Source: Bacteroidales bacterium (GTDB taxonomy: Bacteria; Bacteroidota; Bacteroidia; Bacteroidales; WCHB1-69). From it: a stretch of DNA of 64,000 bases. The stretch's first letter is position 1. Each line of letters starts with the position of its first letter. Positions 1 to 8,553 of this stretch are shown here, piece by piece. The notes under the pieces were generated by a model. That model was given only the letters and a program-made list of their open reading frames with translations, was not told the origin of the DNA and made no database searches. The DNA lies in assembly GCA_017615595.1 (NCBI GenBank), contig JAFZZT010000028.1, positions 34,663 through 98,662 of the forward strand. Reading direction: 5' to 3'. Position numbers and translations under genes: made by a program.

Positions 1-1
1 C

Positions 2-2035
2 CAAAACTATCCTTATATATACAATCTGACTAACGGGTCGGTACATGTGACTGGCAAATTGCCCAATCCTGCCCCCAACCATGTGGGGCGGCTGGTGTTT
101 TACTGGACTAACAGCCATTATGGCAACGGTGTCGGGGCGACCATCGACAATGTGTCGCTATGGGTTGACTCCGCCGATGTGCATGCTTGTAGCCGTCCTA
201 ACATGCTGAGTGGCACGGCCGTATCTTCCACTTCCGTCACCTTGTCATGGGTTTCCACAGGGGATTATTTTAACGTGTATTACAGACCTGTAGGTGACAG
301 CACATACGCATCTCTTACCCATGTCAATTTGCTGGCTGACGGCACTTTTCCGCTCTCCGGACTGCTTCCCGGCACACAATATGAATGGTATGTCGTGGGT
401 TATTGCGAGGATGGCGACTCTTTGGCCAGCAATTCTTCGTCCTTTGCGACTGATTGTGGCAACCTCCAACTGCCCTACCATGCAAATTTTGATAATATGG
501 GTACCAATCAATTGGTATTCCCTCTATGCTGGACACGTCCTAATCTTTATTCTGCTAACAATCCACCTCCCTATATTTTTGGATATTATCATACTAGCGG
601 GAATGCCTCTCTTTATTTTAACACCACCAATCAAGTGCCATCCTGCATGGCTGTCCTTCCCCCGGTGGATGGTCAGGTAAATCCTGTCAACACGTTGATG
701 CTCTCGTTGAATATGTTGACGACCAATAGTCTGAATGACTTTCTTGAAGTGGGGGTGATGAGCGATCCAAACGATGTCAGCACATTTGTGGTGGTGGACA
801 CGGTTCGCAATATGTTGATAAATACTTTTCAGGCCAAAGAAGTGTATCTAAATCATTATCAAGGAAATGGAACCTATGTGGCGTTGAGGTATGCTCCCAC
901 TGGATCGGCCCACGTCATCTCTGTGGATGACTTGACTTTATCGGTGATTCCCTCCTGCACGAGGCCCCATAATGTGAACATCACAACAATTGCAGAGGAT
1001 AGTATGGTGGTGGACTGGACCGACATGTCGGTGCCTTCCGGTTGGGTGCTGGAGTATGGCCTGTCAGGATTTGCCCACGGAACAGGGAATACAATGGTGG
1101 TTCAAAGTCATCCGGTCGTCATCACAGGATTGTCGCCAGGCAACGACTATGATGTATATGTAAAGACTAACTGTGGTTCCGAAAGCAGTGAATGGAGCCT
1201 TTTAACTGTCGCATCCACGCCTTGTCTTGAGCCCACCGCCATGATCTTCTCGAATGTCACCACAACCTCCGCCACAATCAGCTGGACAGCGGGAGGTTTG
1301 GAAACGTCGTGGGAGTTCCAATACTGGAGTGTCTTTAACGGCGCATGGCAGTCCATCATAGTGGACACAACCAGTTACGAGATGACGGGACTGTACTCTA
1401 ACATGTCCTATCTGGTACGCGTGAGGAGTATTTGCAATGCTGCCGTAAGCAGCGGATGGTTGGAAGGTGATTTTTTCACGTTGGAGGACATTACAGTAGA
1501 ATGCCCCGCCCCGACCAATCTGACTGCCAGTGTGAATTATACTTCGGTGACGTTGACTTGGCAGCAGGCGCCTAATACCGCTGACGAATGGCATGTAAAT
1601 TATCGACAGAGCCCGAATGGCGCATGGAGTATGGCTGTGACGGATCAAGTTCCCTATTCGTTAGAGGACCTGTTGCCGGATGTTTGGTATGAAATCAACG
1701 TGATGGCACATTGCGGTGAAGATATTCAAAGTCCTGAGTCGAACACGGTCGTCGTTCAGACCCATGGCACGGGGGTCTGGAATTATCTGGAGCAATCGGT
1801 GCAACTATATCCCAACCCAGCCACGGAACATGTTGATGTGGTGGCGAATGACGCCGGCTTTCGGATCACGGGTGTGGAGGTCTATAATGTCTATGGTCAG
1901 GTCATAGAGACGTTCCATGGAACGTCTCTACAGGATCGTATCACCATCAACGTCAGCGGTTTGTCTGGCGGCATGTACTATGTGCGTGTCACGACTGAAG
2001 ATGGCGTGGTGACGAAGAACTTCGTAAAGAAATAA
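2..2035 (+). CDS. Secreted fibronectin type III / adhesin-like protein with T9SS type A sorting domain (5' end outside window)
   Basis: The reading frame is open to the left edge, so the N-terminus and signal peptide lie outside the window; 677 residues are visible. It alternates FN3-like domains (repeated pattern C..PT......SATISW, YxVxVxA.CG) with one complete jelly-roll unit of the MAM-like / choice-of-anchor J / cleaved-adhesin kind (LPYHANFDNMG to ISVDDLTL) and the end of another (ATIDNVSLWV). The last ~80 residues form a type A T9SS tail (LYPNPATE ... GVEVYNVYGQ ... GGMYYVRV ... KNFVKK). The protein should cross the outer membrane by T9SS and be anchored or released. The tail closely matches that of the 2623-residue protein at 14554-22425. 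The gene is convergent with the subtilase that follows. The exact role is unknown; adhesion or substrate binding is inference. Confidence 0.85.
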   Translation, partial: QNYPYIYNLTNGSVHVTGKLPNPAPNHVGRLVFYWTNSHYGNGVGATIDNVSLWVDSADVHACSRPNMLSGTAVSSTSVTLSWVSTGDYFNVYYRPVGDSTYASLTHVNLLADGTFPLSGLLPGTQYEWYVVGYCEDGDSLASNSSSFATDCGNLQLPYHANFDNMGTNQLVFPLCWTRPNLYSANNPPPYIFGYYHTSGNASLYFNTTNQVPSCMAVLPPVDGQVNPVNTLMLSLNMLTTNSLNDFLEVGVMSDPNDVSTFVVVDTVRNMLINTFQAKEVYLNHYQGNGTYVALRYAPTGSAHVISVDDLTLSVIPSCTRPHNVNITTIAEDSMVVDWTDMSVPSGWVLEYGLSGFAHGTGNTMVVQSHPVVITGLSPGNDYDVYVKTNCGSESSEWSLLTVASTPCLEPTAMIFSNVTTTSATISWTAGGLETSWEFQYWSVFNGAWQSIIVDTTSYEMTGLYSNMSYLVRVRSICNAAVSSGWLEGDFFTLEDITVECPAPTNLTASVNYTSVTLTWQQAPNTADEWHVNYRQSPNGAWSMAVTDQVPYSLEDLLPDVWYEINVMAHCGEDIQSPESNTVVVQTHGTGVWNYLEQSVQLYPNPATEHVDVVANDAGFRITGVEVYNVYGQVIETFHGTSLQDRITINVSGLSGGMYYVRVTTEDGVVTKNFVKK

Positions 2036-2046
2036 GAGGGTCGCTT

Positions 2047-2076
2047 CTAACAGCTAACAGCCAACGGCTAATAGCC
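2047..2076. repeat. Short ~7-8-bp tandem repeat in convergent gap
   Basis: The 44-bp gap between two convergent stop codons is mostly variants of CTAACAGC/CTAATAGC in tandem. It belongs to the intergenic short tandem repeats seen elsewhere in the window (5811, 11616, 12013, 33109, 36309, 51654). I see no clear terminator hairpin here. Confidence 0.5.
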
Positions 2077-2079
2077 ATC

Positions 2080-3765
2080 TCACTGCTTCACCACCTTGAA
2101 ATATTGTGTTTCGCCGTTCTGTAGGCGGACCTGCCCGAGGTACAGTCCGGCGGGGAGGTCGTTCATAGGGATGGAGACCTGCCAGGAGTTGGTCTTTGAC
2201 AATTGTTTGACGAGATTTCCGTTGGTGGCGAACAGTTGCACCGATACGATGTCTTGTTTACTATTGTTGATGAAGAGCTGGTTGGTGCAGGGGTTGGGAT
2301 AGACCTCTATGGAGAGCGGTCTGTATGTAGGGTTGGCTACATGGCTGTTGTAGGCCGCGTAGAAGTCGGGGATGCCGTAGCCGATCTCGTTATTGGGGTT
2401 GTTGGCGCAGGAGCCGTTCTCGCGCACAAACTGCATGATCTGTTGCGAAGAGGCGGCGGGCAGTGCTTGCCACAGACAAGCGCACATGCCGGCGAGGACA
2501 GGACCGGCCAAGCTGGTGCCGCTGGCAGTGCCCAGCCATCCAAAATAATAATCAGGCAATTCAGGACCAGCCCATTCAGGATAGAAGCAGTAAGTGTTGA
2601 CACCTACCGAAGCCACATCGGGTTTGATACGACCATCATAGGAAGGGCCACGGGAAGAGAAACCGGCGACGACGCTGTCAATACCGACGGCGGCCACAGC
2701 CAGGATGTCGAAAGCGTCAGCAGGATGTCCGATGTGGTACCACTCGTTGTCGCCTTCGTTGCCGGCGCTGACACAGACCACCACACCCTTCTGTCCCAAG
2801 ATGGTGGCAGCCCGGGAGGCGATGCTCCATACGCCGTCCACCTGCTCATAGGTCATTTCTGCCTGAGGGAAATCAGGGAAACCGCAATAGCCCAAGGAAG
2901 AGTTGATGACATCGGCACCGATGCTGTCGGCGATCTCGGCGGCGTAAGCCCAGAAGTCCTCTTCGATGAGTTGCTCACTGGCGGGTTCTTCGGAGCGGAT
3001 GAAGAAGTAGGAGGCTTCGGGTGCGGTGCCCACTAATGTACCTTCTTGCAACATGCTCATGGTGGAGGTGACCAGCGTGCCGTGACTGTGTCCCACAAAG
3101 ACATTGTTGCGGAACGGAATCAGGTCGCGGGTGCCCAACATCTGGCCATTGGTGAAGAGCGGACTGAATTCGGAGATCTGATCCAGTCCGTACCACCCTG
3201 CATCGAAGACGGCGATGAGCATGCCCTCGCCACGGAAACCTTCATTATGCAAAAGGTGGCCGTTGTGGACAGCTATCTGGGCGTAGCCAGAGCCGTAGTC
3301 GTATGGTATGATGGTGTCATGATTGATTACGATGGGTTCTTGGTAGGGAATCTCTGCCTCGGGGGCCAGCTGTGCCGACATCAACGTTTCATCGTAGGAG
3401 GCAACGGGCAGGATGCTGTCCACAAACGACAAGGCGAGGATCTGCGGGAGCCGGGTGCTGTCCGGACAGTAGATAGTGACCGTGTTCATCCATTTCGACT
3501 CAGCCAGCAGTCGGATGTTGGCATCCACACTCCGAATCTGCTGCTTGTACTGCGGCGTGATCGGCAGATCCTGCTCGGTGATGGCGATGTTGAAGCGGGC
3601 CCTTTTGGCCAGCGCACGCTCCGACAGGAAGGCGGAAGGATTGTCGATGGAATAGGAGTTGTTGTTTTTGTCAGCCAGATAGAGGCGGTAGCAGTTGGGA
3701 GACGGTTGGGCCGCCAGCAGCACGGTGATGCTGACCAATACCAAAGCGAGGATATGTTTTTTCAT
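2080..3765 (-). CDS. Subtilisin-like serine protease (S8) with T9SS type A sorting domain
   Basis: 561 residues. It has a signal peptide (MKKHILALVLVSITVLLAAQ) and an inhibitor-like or pro-region to about residue 150. The S8 catalytic triad is visible: Asp188 (AVFDAGW), His228 (GHSHGT) and Ser418 (GTSLAGP), with oxyanion-hole Asn336 in VSAGNEG. The C-terminus (VYPNPCTNQLF ... GLYLGQVRLQNG) is a T9SS sorting tail, so the protease should be exported across the outer membrane to the surface or medium. All key residues are intact, so it is probably active. It stands alone, convergent with the gene at 2-2035 and preceded by tRNA-Arg on the same strand. Its substrate is unknown. Confidence 0.92.
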   Translation of the reverse strand: MKKHILALVLVSITVLLAAQPSPNCYRLYLADKNNNSYSIDNPSAFLSERALAKRARFNIAITEQDLPITPQYKQQIRSVDANIRLLAESKWMNTVTIYCPDSTRLPQILALSFVDSILPVASYDETLMSAQLAPEAEIPYQEPIVINHDTIIPYDYGSGYAQIAVHNGHLLHNEGFRGEGMLIAVFDAGWYGLDQISEFSPLFTNGQMLGTRDLIPFRNNVFVGHSHGTLVTSTMSMLQEGTLVGTAPEASYFFIRSEEPASEQLIEEDFWAYAAEIADSIGADVINSSLGYCGFPDFPQAEMTYEQVDGVWSIASRAATILGQKGVVVCVSAGNEGDNEWYHIGHPADAFDILAVAAVGIDSVVAGFSSRGPSYDGRIKPDVASVGVNTYCFYPEWAGPELPDYYFGWLGTASGTSLAGPVLAGMCACLWQALPAASSQQIMQFVRENGSCANNPNNEIGYGIPDFYAAYNSHVANPTYRPLSIEVYPNPCTNQLFINNSKQDIVSVQLFATNGNLVKQLSKTNSWQVSIPMNDLPAGLYLGQVRLQNGETQYFKVVKQ

Positions 3766-3784
3766 ATCGGTATATTTTGTTTAG

Positions 3785-3858
3785 TGACCCCGGCGGGATT
3801 CAAACCCACGACTTTCAGAACCGGAATCTGACGTTCTATTCAGCTGAACTACGGGGCC
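3785..3858 (-). tRNA. tRNA-Arg (anticodon CCG)
   Basis: A 74-nt cloverleaf on the minus strand. The acceptor stem GGCCCCG pairs with CGGGGTC and the discriminator is A. The anticodon stem TCAGA/TCTGA carries the loop TTCCGGT, giving anticodon CCG, which reads CGG. The T-arm GTGGG TTTGAAT CCCGC is intact. CCA is not encoded. Confidence 0.93.
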
Positions 3859-3871
3859 AAAAATGAGGCTG

Positions 3872-3879
3872 CAAAAATA
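3872..3879 (-). promoter_or_regulatory. -7 promoter element for tRNA-Arg
   Basis: CAAAAATA on the plus strand reads TATTTTTG on the minus strand, matching the Bacteroidota -7 consensus TAnnTTTG, about 13 nt before the tRNA 5' end. Confidence 0.7.
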
Positions 3880-3988
3880 CAAAAAAAACGATAGGGACGG
3901 TGTGTAAATCATCAAGGAGGAGGAAGGGAACCCAAAGGGTTACGGATATCCCTTCAAAAGCCTGGTGCAAATCAGTTTCTTGGCATCC

Positions 3989-4540
3989 TTAACCCAGCAG
4001 GATATGCAGGCCGATGCAGATGAGGACGATGCCGCCGACAATCTCCGCGATATTGGCCTTGAAGCGCTGTCCCACTTGGCGCGTGAGTGTGTAGCCGACA
4101 ACGGAGGCCAGGAAGGAGACCAGTCCGATGACCAGCACCGCCAGTCCGATGGAGATGCCTTCCAGCAGTGAGAAAGAGAAGCCGACCGCCAAGGCATCGA
4201 TGCTGGTGGCCACGGAGAGCAGCAGCACGCTCTTGACGGAAGTCATATCGACCATCTTCTCCTCGTTCTCTTTGAGGGCATCGATGATCATCTTCACCCC
4301 GATGAAGGCGAGGATGGCAAAGGCTATCCAAGGCGCATAGTGCTCCACAAAATGTGAGATGGAAATGCCCATCAGCCAGCCGATCAGCGGCATCATCGCC
4401 TGGAAAAAGCCAAAGGAGAAGGCAAATAACAGGATGTTCTTCCATCGGAGGTTGGGCTGGGTGAGCCCCGCGGTGCAGCTGACCGCGAAACAGTCCATCG
4501 CCAAGCTGAGTGCCAATAACAGTAAGGTGAGTATGTTCAT
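3989..4540 (-). CDS. mntP: MntP-family manganese efflux pump
   Basis: 183 residues, the usual MntP length, with six predicted transmembrane helices arranged as two three-helix repeats. Conserved acidic signatures are visible: ALSLAMDCFAVS in helix 1 and LSVATSIDALAVGFSF in helix 4, carrying the membrane aspartates thought to bind Mn2+. It exports Mn(II) across the inner membrane to prevent metal toxicity. I looked upstream (4541-4650) for a yybP-ykoY Mn riboswitch and saw no convincing core. It is monocistronic between two tRNA genes. Family assignment is strong; the physiological substrate is inferred. Confidence 0.9.
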   Translation of the reverse strand: MNILTLLLLALSLAMDCFAVSCTAGLTQPNLRWKNILLFAFSFGFFQAMMPLIGWLMGISISHFVEHYAPWIAFAILAFIGVKMIIDALKENEEKMVDMTSVKSVLLLSVATSIDALAVGFSFSLLEGISIGLAVLVIGLVSFLASVVGYTLTRQVGQRFKANIAEIVGGIVLICIGLHILLG

Positions 4541-4650
4541 TGTCTGTGTGTTCTATGCTGGGAGTGCCCTTTCGGCGGTCTTGCGAGAGGGAAATTCAAC
4601 GTCCCAAAAGCTAAAAAATATTTATTCATGCTCATTATCAAAAAAAAGTG

Positions 4651-4658
4651 TATTTTTG
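4651..4658 (+). promoter_or_regulatory. -7 promoter element for tRNA-Thr
   Basis: TATTTTTG matches TAnnTTTG and lies 15 nt before the tRNA 5' end. Confidence 0.7.
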
Positions 4659-4672
4659 CCGCCTCAAAACAA

Positions 4673-4745
<73 letters not shown>

Positions 4746-4753
4746 CATAATCA

Positions 4754-4782
4754 AGAGGTCTGACAAACAGGCCTCTTTTTTT
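4754..4782 (+). terminator. Rho-independent terminator after tRNA-Thr
   Basis: The stem AGAGGTCTG / CAGGCCTCT (one G:T pair) with loop ACAAA is followed by a seven-base T run. The convergent kinase stop codon abuts the T run. Confidence 0.8.
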
Positions 4783-5746
4783 ATTGCTTGACAGGCACCT
4801 GTTTCCACTCCTCGTCTGGCAGTTTGGCGCCCACATATCCGATCACGCGGGCGGCGAGCCACGAGGCCAGTTTGCCCGTTTCTTCGGCGCTCAGCCCGTT
4901 CAGATAGCCATAAAGGAACCCTGCGGCGTAGATGTCGCCGGCGCCGGTGGTGTCGCGACAGTCGGCCTTGATGGGCTCCACCTTCGTGATTTCACCGTCG
5001 ATCTGGATGAAGGATCCCTCCTTGCCCACCTTGACGATGGATACAGGGCAGTATTTGGACAGCTCCTGCAGGGCCTCCACGCCCTCCTTGTGGGTGAAAG
5101 CCTTGGCCTCCTCCTCGTTGGCGAAGATGATATCGACATAGTCGCGAAGGAGCATCTCTACGAAGTCGTAGTGCTCCTCGATGAGGTTGTAGCTGGCCAT
5201 ATCCATGGAGATGAGCAGACCTTTAGCCTTGGCGGCCTGGCACACGCGCAGGATCAGGTCGTGGTTGAAGATGAGGTAGCCCTCCACATGGATGAGGTCG
5301 TACTGCGACAGGATGTCAGGGTCGAGCTCGTTGGCGGTCATCTCGGCGGCGGCGCCCAGGTAGGTGGTGAAGGTGCGCTCCCCGTCTGCGGAGATGTAGG
5401 TGGTGGCGATGCCCGTGTCGGTGTCGGAGAGGATCAGGTGCGGGGTGACGCCGAAGCGCTCCATCTCACTGCGGAAGAAGTCGCCCATCTCGTCGTTGCC
5501 CACCTTGCCGATATAGCCGGCCGGCATGCCCAGACGAGCCAAAGCGTGGATGGTGTTGGAGGTGGAACCGCCGGTGGCACACACCTGGGGCACATCCTGC
5601 AGTTGTGCATGCAACGCCCGCTTGCGCTCCGCATCGATCATGCTCATGCCGCCCTTCTGCAAGCCGCATCCGGCAATCATCGCATCATCTACATTCACTA
5701 AAATATCTACTAACGCATTCCCAATGCCTAATACTTTTTTCATCAT
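4781..5746 (-). CDS. PfkB-family carbohydrate/nucleoside kinase (adenosine kinase-like)
   Basis: 321 residues. N-terminal PfkB fold (KVLGIGNALVDILVNVDD) with the glycine-rich GGSTSNTIHALARLG segment. C-terminal PfkB signature DTTGAGD at residues 265-271, which holds the catalytic base aspartate and the anion hole. This subgroup is usually annotated adenosine kinase or sugar kinase in Bacteroidales, and a phosphoryl transfer from ATP to a nucleoside or sugar hydroxyl is expected. Two ATG codons are adjacent (5746 and 5743); either could be the start. It has its own promoter at 5792-5799 and appears monocistronic. The substrate cannot be fixed from sequence alone. Confidence 0.85.
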   Translation of the reverse strand: MMKKVLGIGNALVDILVNVDDAMIAGCGLQKGGMSMIDAERKRALHAQLQDVPQVCATGGSTSNTIHALARLGMPAGYIGKVGNDEMGDFFRSEMERFGVTPHLILSDTDTGIATTYISADGERTFTTYLGAAAEMTANELDPDILSQYDLIHVEGYLIFNHDLILRVCQAAKAKGLLISMDMASYNLIEEHYDFVEMLLRDYVDIIFANEEEAKAFTHKEGVEALQELSKYCPVSIVKVGKEGSFIQIDGEITKVEPIKADCRDTTGAGDIYAAGFLYGYLNGLSAEETGKLASWLAARVIGYVGAKLPDEEWKQVPVKQ

Positions 5747-5791
5747 ATAGCTTTTTATGTTTCAATAACTAGTATAAATCAAACGAGGTGG

Positions 5792-5799
5792 CAAAGATA
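5792..5799 (-). promoter_or_regulatory. -7 promoter element for the PfkB kinase
   Basis: CAAAGATA reads TATCTTTG on the minus strand (TAnnTTTG), 46 nt upstream of the start codon. Confidence 0.7.
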
Positions 5800-5810
5800 C
5801 GATTTTTTAG

Positions 5811-5847
5811 TGATCAGTTGTCAGTTATCAGTTATCAGTTAGAAGTT
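5811..5847. repeat. Intergenic short tandem repeat, unit CAGTTAT
   Basis: Imperfect heptamers (CAGTTGT, CAGTTAT, CAGTTAT, CAGTTAG) lie in tandem between the kinase promoter and the end of trkH. The rest of the 185-bp gap is pyrimidine-rich and I see nothing else in it. Confidence 0.6.
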
Positions 5848-5931
5848 CTCCTCCCTTCTCCTCTTTCTCCTCTAATCGCCTCATCGGCAAACGGTAATCC
5901 GTAAACTGTAAACTTTTAACCCTCTAACCTC

Positions 5932-7743
5932 TTAACCCACCATAATATACATATCCGGATATTGGTGTTGCGACTCTTTCTTCTGTTTGGTGAGGGCGAA
6001 GGCGAGGGTCAGCGTGCCGATACGGCCGATGTACATGTCGAAGATCAAGATTAGCTTGGCCGCCCAGTTCCAGGTCGCTGGAGCGCCGGTGGAGAGACCG
6101 CAGGTGGTGAAGCCGGAGGTGGTCTCGAACAGCACATCCATGAGCGGCACATCAGGTTCCACCACCGCTATCAGGAAGCAGGAGGTGAAGATGAAGATCA
6201 GCGACATGGTCACGATGGTGCTGGCGCGGTCCACCATGGAGAAGGGGATGGTGCGATGGTTGTGCTCCAAACGCTTCTTGCCCAAGACGGTGGCCTGTAT
6301 GCTCTTGACCAGCACAAAGAGTGTGGTGGTCTTGATGCCACCGCCCGTGGAGCCCGGCGCCCCGCCAATGAACATCAACAAGATGATGATCATCACGGAT
6401 GACAGATGCATGGTGCTGATGTCCAACACCGTGAAACCGGATGTGCGGCAGGTGACAATCTGGAAAAGCGCCACAAACATCCTGTCGAAAAGTCCGCCCT
6501 GGTTGCTCAGCGCATGTTTGTTCTCGATGAAGAAGAAGAGGATGGTGCCTCCGATGATCAGCGCGAAAGTGGTGATGAGCACCACCTGAGTCTGTGGCAT
6601 CAGCTTTTTCCATTGGTATTTGTTGCGCTGACGGATGTTTCGCGGACTGAAGAAATCGCGAATGGTCAAGAACCCTATGCCGCCCAGGAATACCAGTAGC
6701 ATCATCACAATCTGCGGGAAATAGGATCCGATGACGCCCATCTCCAACAGACTCTTGTCCACCAGCACAAAGCCGCCGTTGTTGAAGGCATTGATGGCAT
6801 AGAAGAACGAATAGAACATATTCAGGCTGTCAGACTGGAAAAAGCCGGTGGTTTTCCAATAGGTGAACAGCAGCGCCACCCCCACCAGCTCGATGATGAA
6901 GGTGGTTATCACGATACTGCGGAGCAGGGAAACGGTATCTGACAGCTGGTCGGTGTTGGCGATGTCGCGCATCATGTACTGATAGCGAAGACCCACATAC
7001 GATCGAGAGAGGAATGTGGAAAAAAAAGTTGCGAATGATAAGATACTCATACCACCCAACTGTACCAGACACATGATCACAAACTGACCTTTGATGGTGA
7101 ACGCGGTGCCCGTGCTGACGGTGGTCAAACCCGTGATGCAACTTGCGCTGGTGGCAGTGAACAGAGCATCGATGAAAGAGATGCCGTTGGTGGTCATTCT
7201 CGGCATCGACAGCAAGACCGTACCCACTAAAATCAACAGGAAAAAGGAGAGCAACATCATTACAGGCGGACTGATCATGTGCTTGCCCATCAGTCCACTG
7301 ACCTTCGTAAACTCTATCAGCACAATGATGAGAAAATAGAACTGGATGAACAGAAGGTAGTAGTTCTCAAAGTTGATGGAGCTGATCATCCTCAGGTCGA
7401 AGTTGAAGATGAAATAGGATAAAAACTGTAGTATCAGTATGGCGATGATGAGGCCTTCGAACCAGGATCGTTTCAGATACTTCACTCGGTGGAGCGAGTA
7501 GAAGAGCATCGTGAAATACTTGATGATATAAAAGAGAAGGCTTCCGAAGATGATCCATCGGATCACGTTTTTAGCATGGATAGAGATGTAGAGGCCGTGA
7601 TAGCAGATAATGCAGACGATGGTCACCAAAGAGATGACGAGACTGAGAATCTGCAAGATGCGGTTCACCTTGTCTTTGTGAGTCGCAATGTGGATTTTCA
7701 GTTTGCTGTGCGCGTACTCTTTATGTGATTTTTTGAACCACAT
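5932..7743 (-). CDS. trkH: TrkH/KtrB-family potassium uptake membrane subunit
   Basis: 603 residues with about ten to twelve transmembrane helices. Four degenerate K+-selectivity pore loops are recognisable in order: TSASCITGLTT, NAFNNGGF, TCRTSGFT and ETTSGFTTCGLSTG; the segment GSTGGGIKTTT is also characteristic. An N-terminal extension of ~140 residues with extra helices precedes the core, as in many Bacteroidota TrkH proteins. It forms the K+-translocating pore in the inner membrane and works with the cytosolic TrkA subunit encoded immediately upstream: the trkA stop and trkH start share one base (TAATG), implying translational coupling. Confidence 0.93.
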   Translation of the reverse strand: MWFKKSHKEYAHSKLKIHIATHKDKVNRILQILSLVISLVTIVCIICYHGLYISIHAKNVIRWIIFGSLLFYIIKYFTMLFYSLHRVKYLKRSWFEGLIIAILILQFLSYFIFNFDLRMISSINFENYYLLFIQFYFLIIVLIEFTKVSGLMGKHMISPPVMMLLSFFLLILVGTVLLSMPRMTTNGISFIDALFTATSASCITGLTTVSTGTAFTIKGQFVIMCLVQLGGMSILSFATFFSTFLSRSYVGLRYQYMMRDIANTDQLSDTVSLLRSIVITTFIIELVGVALLFTYWKTTGFFQSDSLNMFYSFFYAINAFNNGGFVLVDKSLLEMGVIGSYFPQIVMMLLVFLGGIGFLTIRDFFSPRNIRQRNKYQWKKLMPQTQVVLITTFALIIGGTILFFFIENKHALSNQGGLFDRMFVALFQIVTCRTSGFTVLDISTMHLSSVMIIILLMFIGGAPGSTGGGIKTTTLFVLVKSIQATVLGKKRLEHNHRTIPFSMVDRASTIVTMSLIFIFTSCFLIAVVEPDVPLMDVLFETTSGFTTCGLSTGAPATWNWAAKLILIFDMYIGRIGTLTLAFALTKQKKESQHQYPDMYIMVG

Positions 7744-8441
7744 TACAAGTTGATTTTGATGAAGTTGTCCAAGTCGCCGTCTTTGCCGAAGAGCACGAAC
7801 ACGTCATCTTTGTTGATGACGGTGGAGGTGTCGGGCACACCGATGATGTGTTGCTGCACCTCTTCTTCGTTGTCCTTGCTGGTTTCTTTAAAGCTGCGGC
7901 GGATGGTGATGAGACTCAGCTTGTGGTTGTCGCGGAAGTCGATGTCGCCCAGGGTGAGACCTTCGAGGCTGTTTGGGGCGACCACCTCTGCCACCTTGTA
8001 GCCGTCAGGGAGTTGCAGATAGGAGATCATGTTGGGGTTGGTGAGGCGTTCCGCGAGCAGGGCGCCGACCTCATCCTCGGGCGACAGGAACTCGCTGATG
8101 CCCATCTTGGAGAGGATGGTGCGTTGGTTTTCGCCCATGACGCGGCAGATGATGCGCTTCACGCCCAGGTCGAGCAGATTGGCGGTACAGAGCAGCCGGC
8201 CCACGAAGTCGTTGCCGATGGCCACAATCGCCACGTCGAAGTTCTGGATGTTCTCGTTGATCAGCGCTCTTTTGTTGGTGGCGTCTGTGCATACGGCGTA
8301 TGCCACATCCTCGGAGATGTCTTGCACCACCTTGATGTCGTTGTCTATCACCAACACCTCGTGTCCCTTCTCGGAGAGCGCTCTGCTGATAGCCTGGCCG
8401 AAATGCCCGGCCCCAATCACCACAAATTTATCCTGTGCCAT
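7743..8441 (-). CDS. trkA: TrkA/KtrA-type K+ channel regulatory subunit (RCK domain)
   Basis: 232 residues. TrkA-N Rossmann fold with the nucleotide-binding motif GAGHFG at residues 10-15 and the following acidic VIDND, then a TrkA-C domain (VAEVVAPNSLEGLTLGDI ... DDVFVLFG). It binds NAD(H) or ATP/ADP and gates the TrkH pore. I chose the start at MAQDKFVV because homology begins there and the promoter at 8466-8473 lies just upstream; a further upstream ATG at 8540 would add 33 hydrophobic residues and would overlap the purB promoter. It is co-transcribed with trkH. Confidence 0.93.
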   Translation of the reverse strand: MAQDKFVVIGAGHFGQAISRALSEKGHEVLVIDNDIKVVQDISEDVAYAVCTDATNKRALINENIQNFDVAIVAIGNDFVGRLLCTANLLDLGVKRIICRVMGENQRTILSKMGISEFLSPEDEVGALLAERLTNPNMISYLQLPDGYKVAEVVAPNSLEGLTLGDIDFRDNHKLSLITIRRSFKETSKDNEEEVQQHIIGVPDTSTVINKDDVFVLFGKDGDLDNFIKINL

Positions 8442-8465
8442 AATCGTGATTTTATAAAGAAGTGG

Positions 8466-8473
8466 CAAAAATA
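8466..8473 (-). promoter_or_regulatory. -7 promoter element for trkA-trkH
   Basis: CAAAAATA reads TATTTTTG on the minus strand, 25 nt upstream of the chosen trkA start, which supports that start. Confidence 0.7.
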
Positions 8474-8524
8474 GCAAAAAGAAGATAGCGTTGACATTTT
8501 CTATCGTCAAAGAGTTATTTTTTT

Positions 8525-8532
8525 TACTTTTG
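8525..8532 (+). promoter_or_regulatory. -7 promoter element for purB
   Basis: TACTTTTG matches TAnnTTTG and lies 22 nt before the purB ATG. It is divergent from the trkA promoter. Confidence 0.65.
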
Positions 8533-8553
8533 CACTCCACAAAATTGCAAGTT

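Noticed and set aside
4541-4672. Possible yybP-ykoY manganese riboswitch upstream of mntP
   Set aside because: The leader lacks the conserved core loops as far as I can read; only a short GC-rich hairpin is present.
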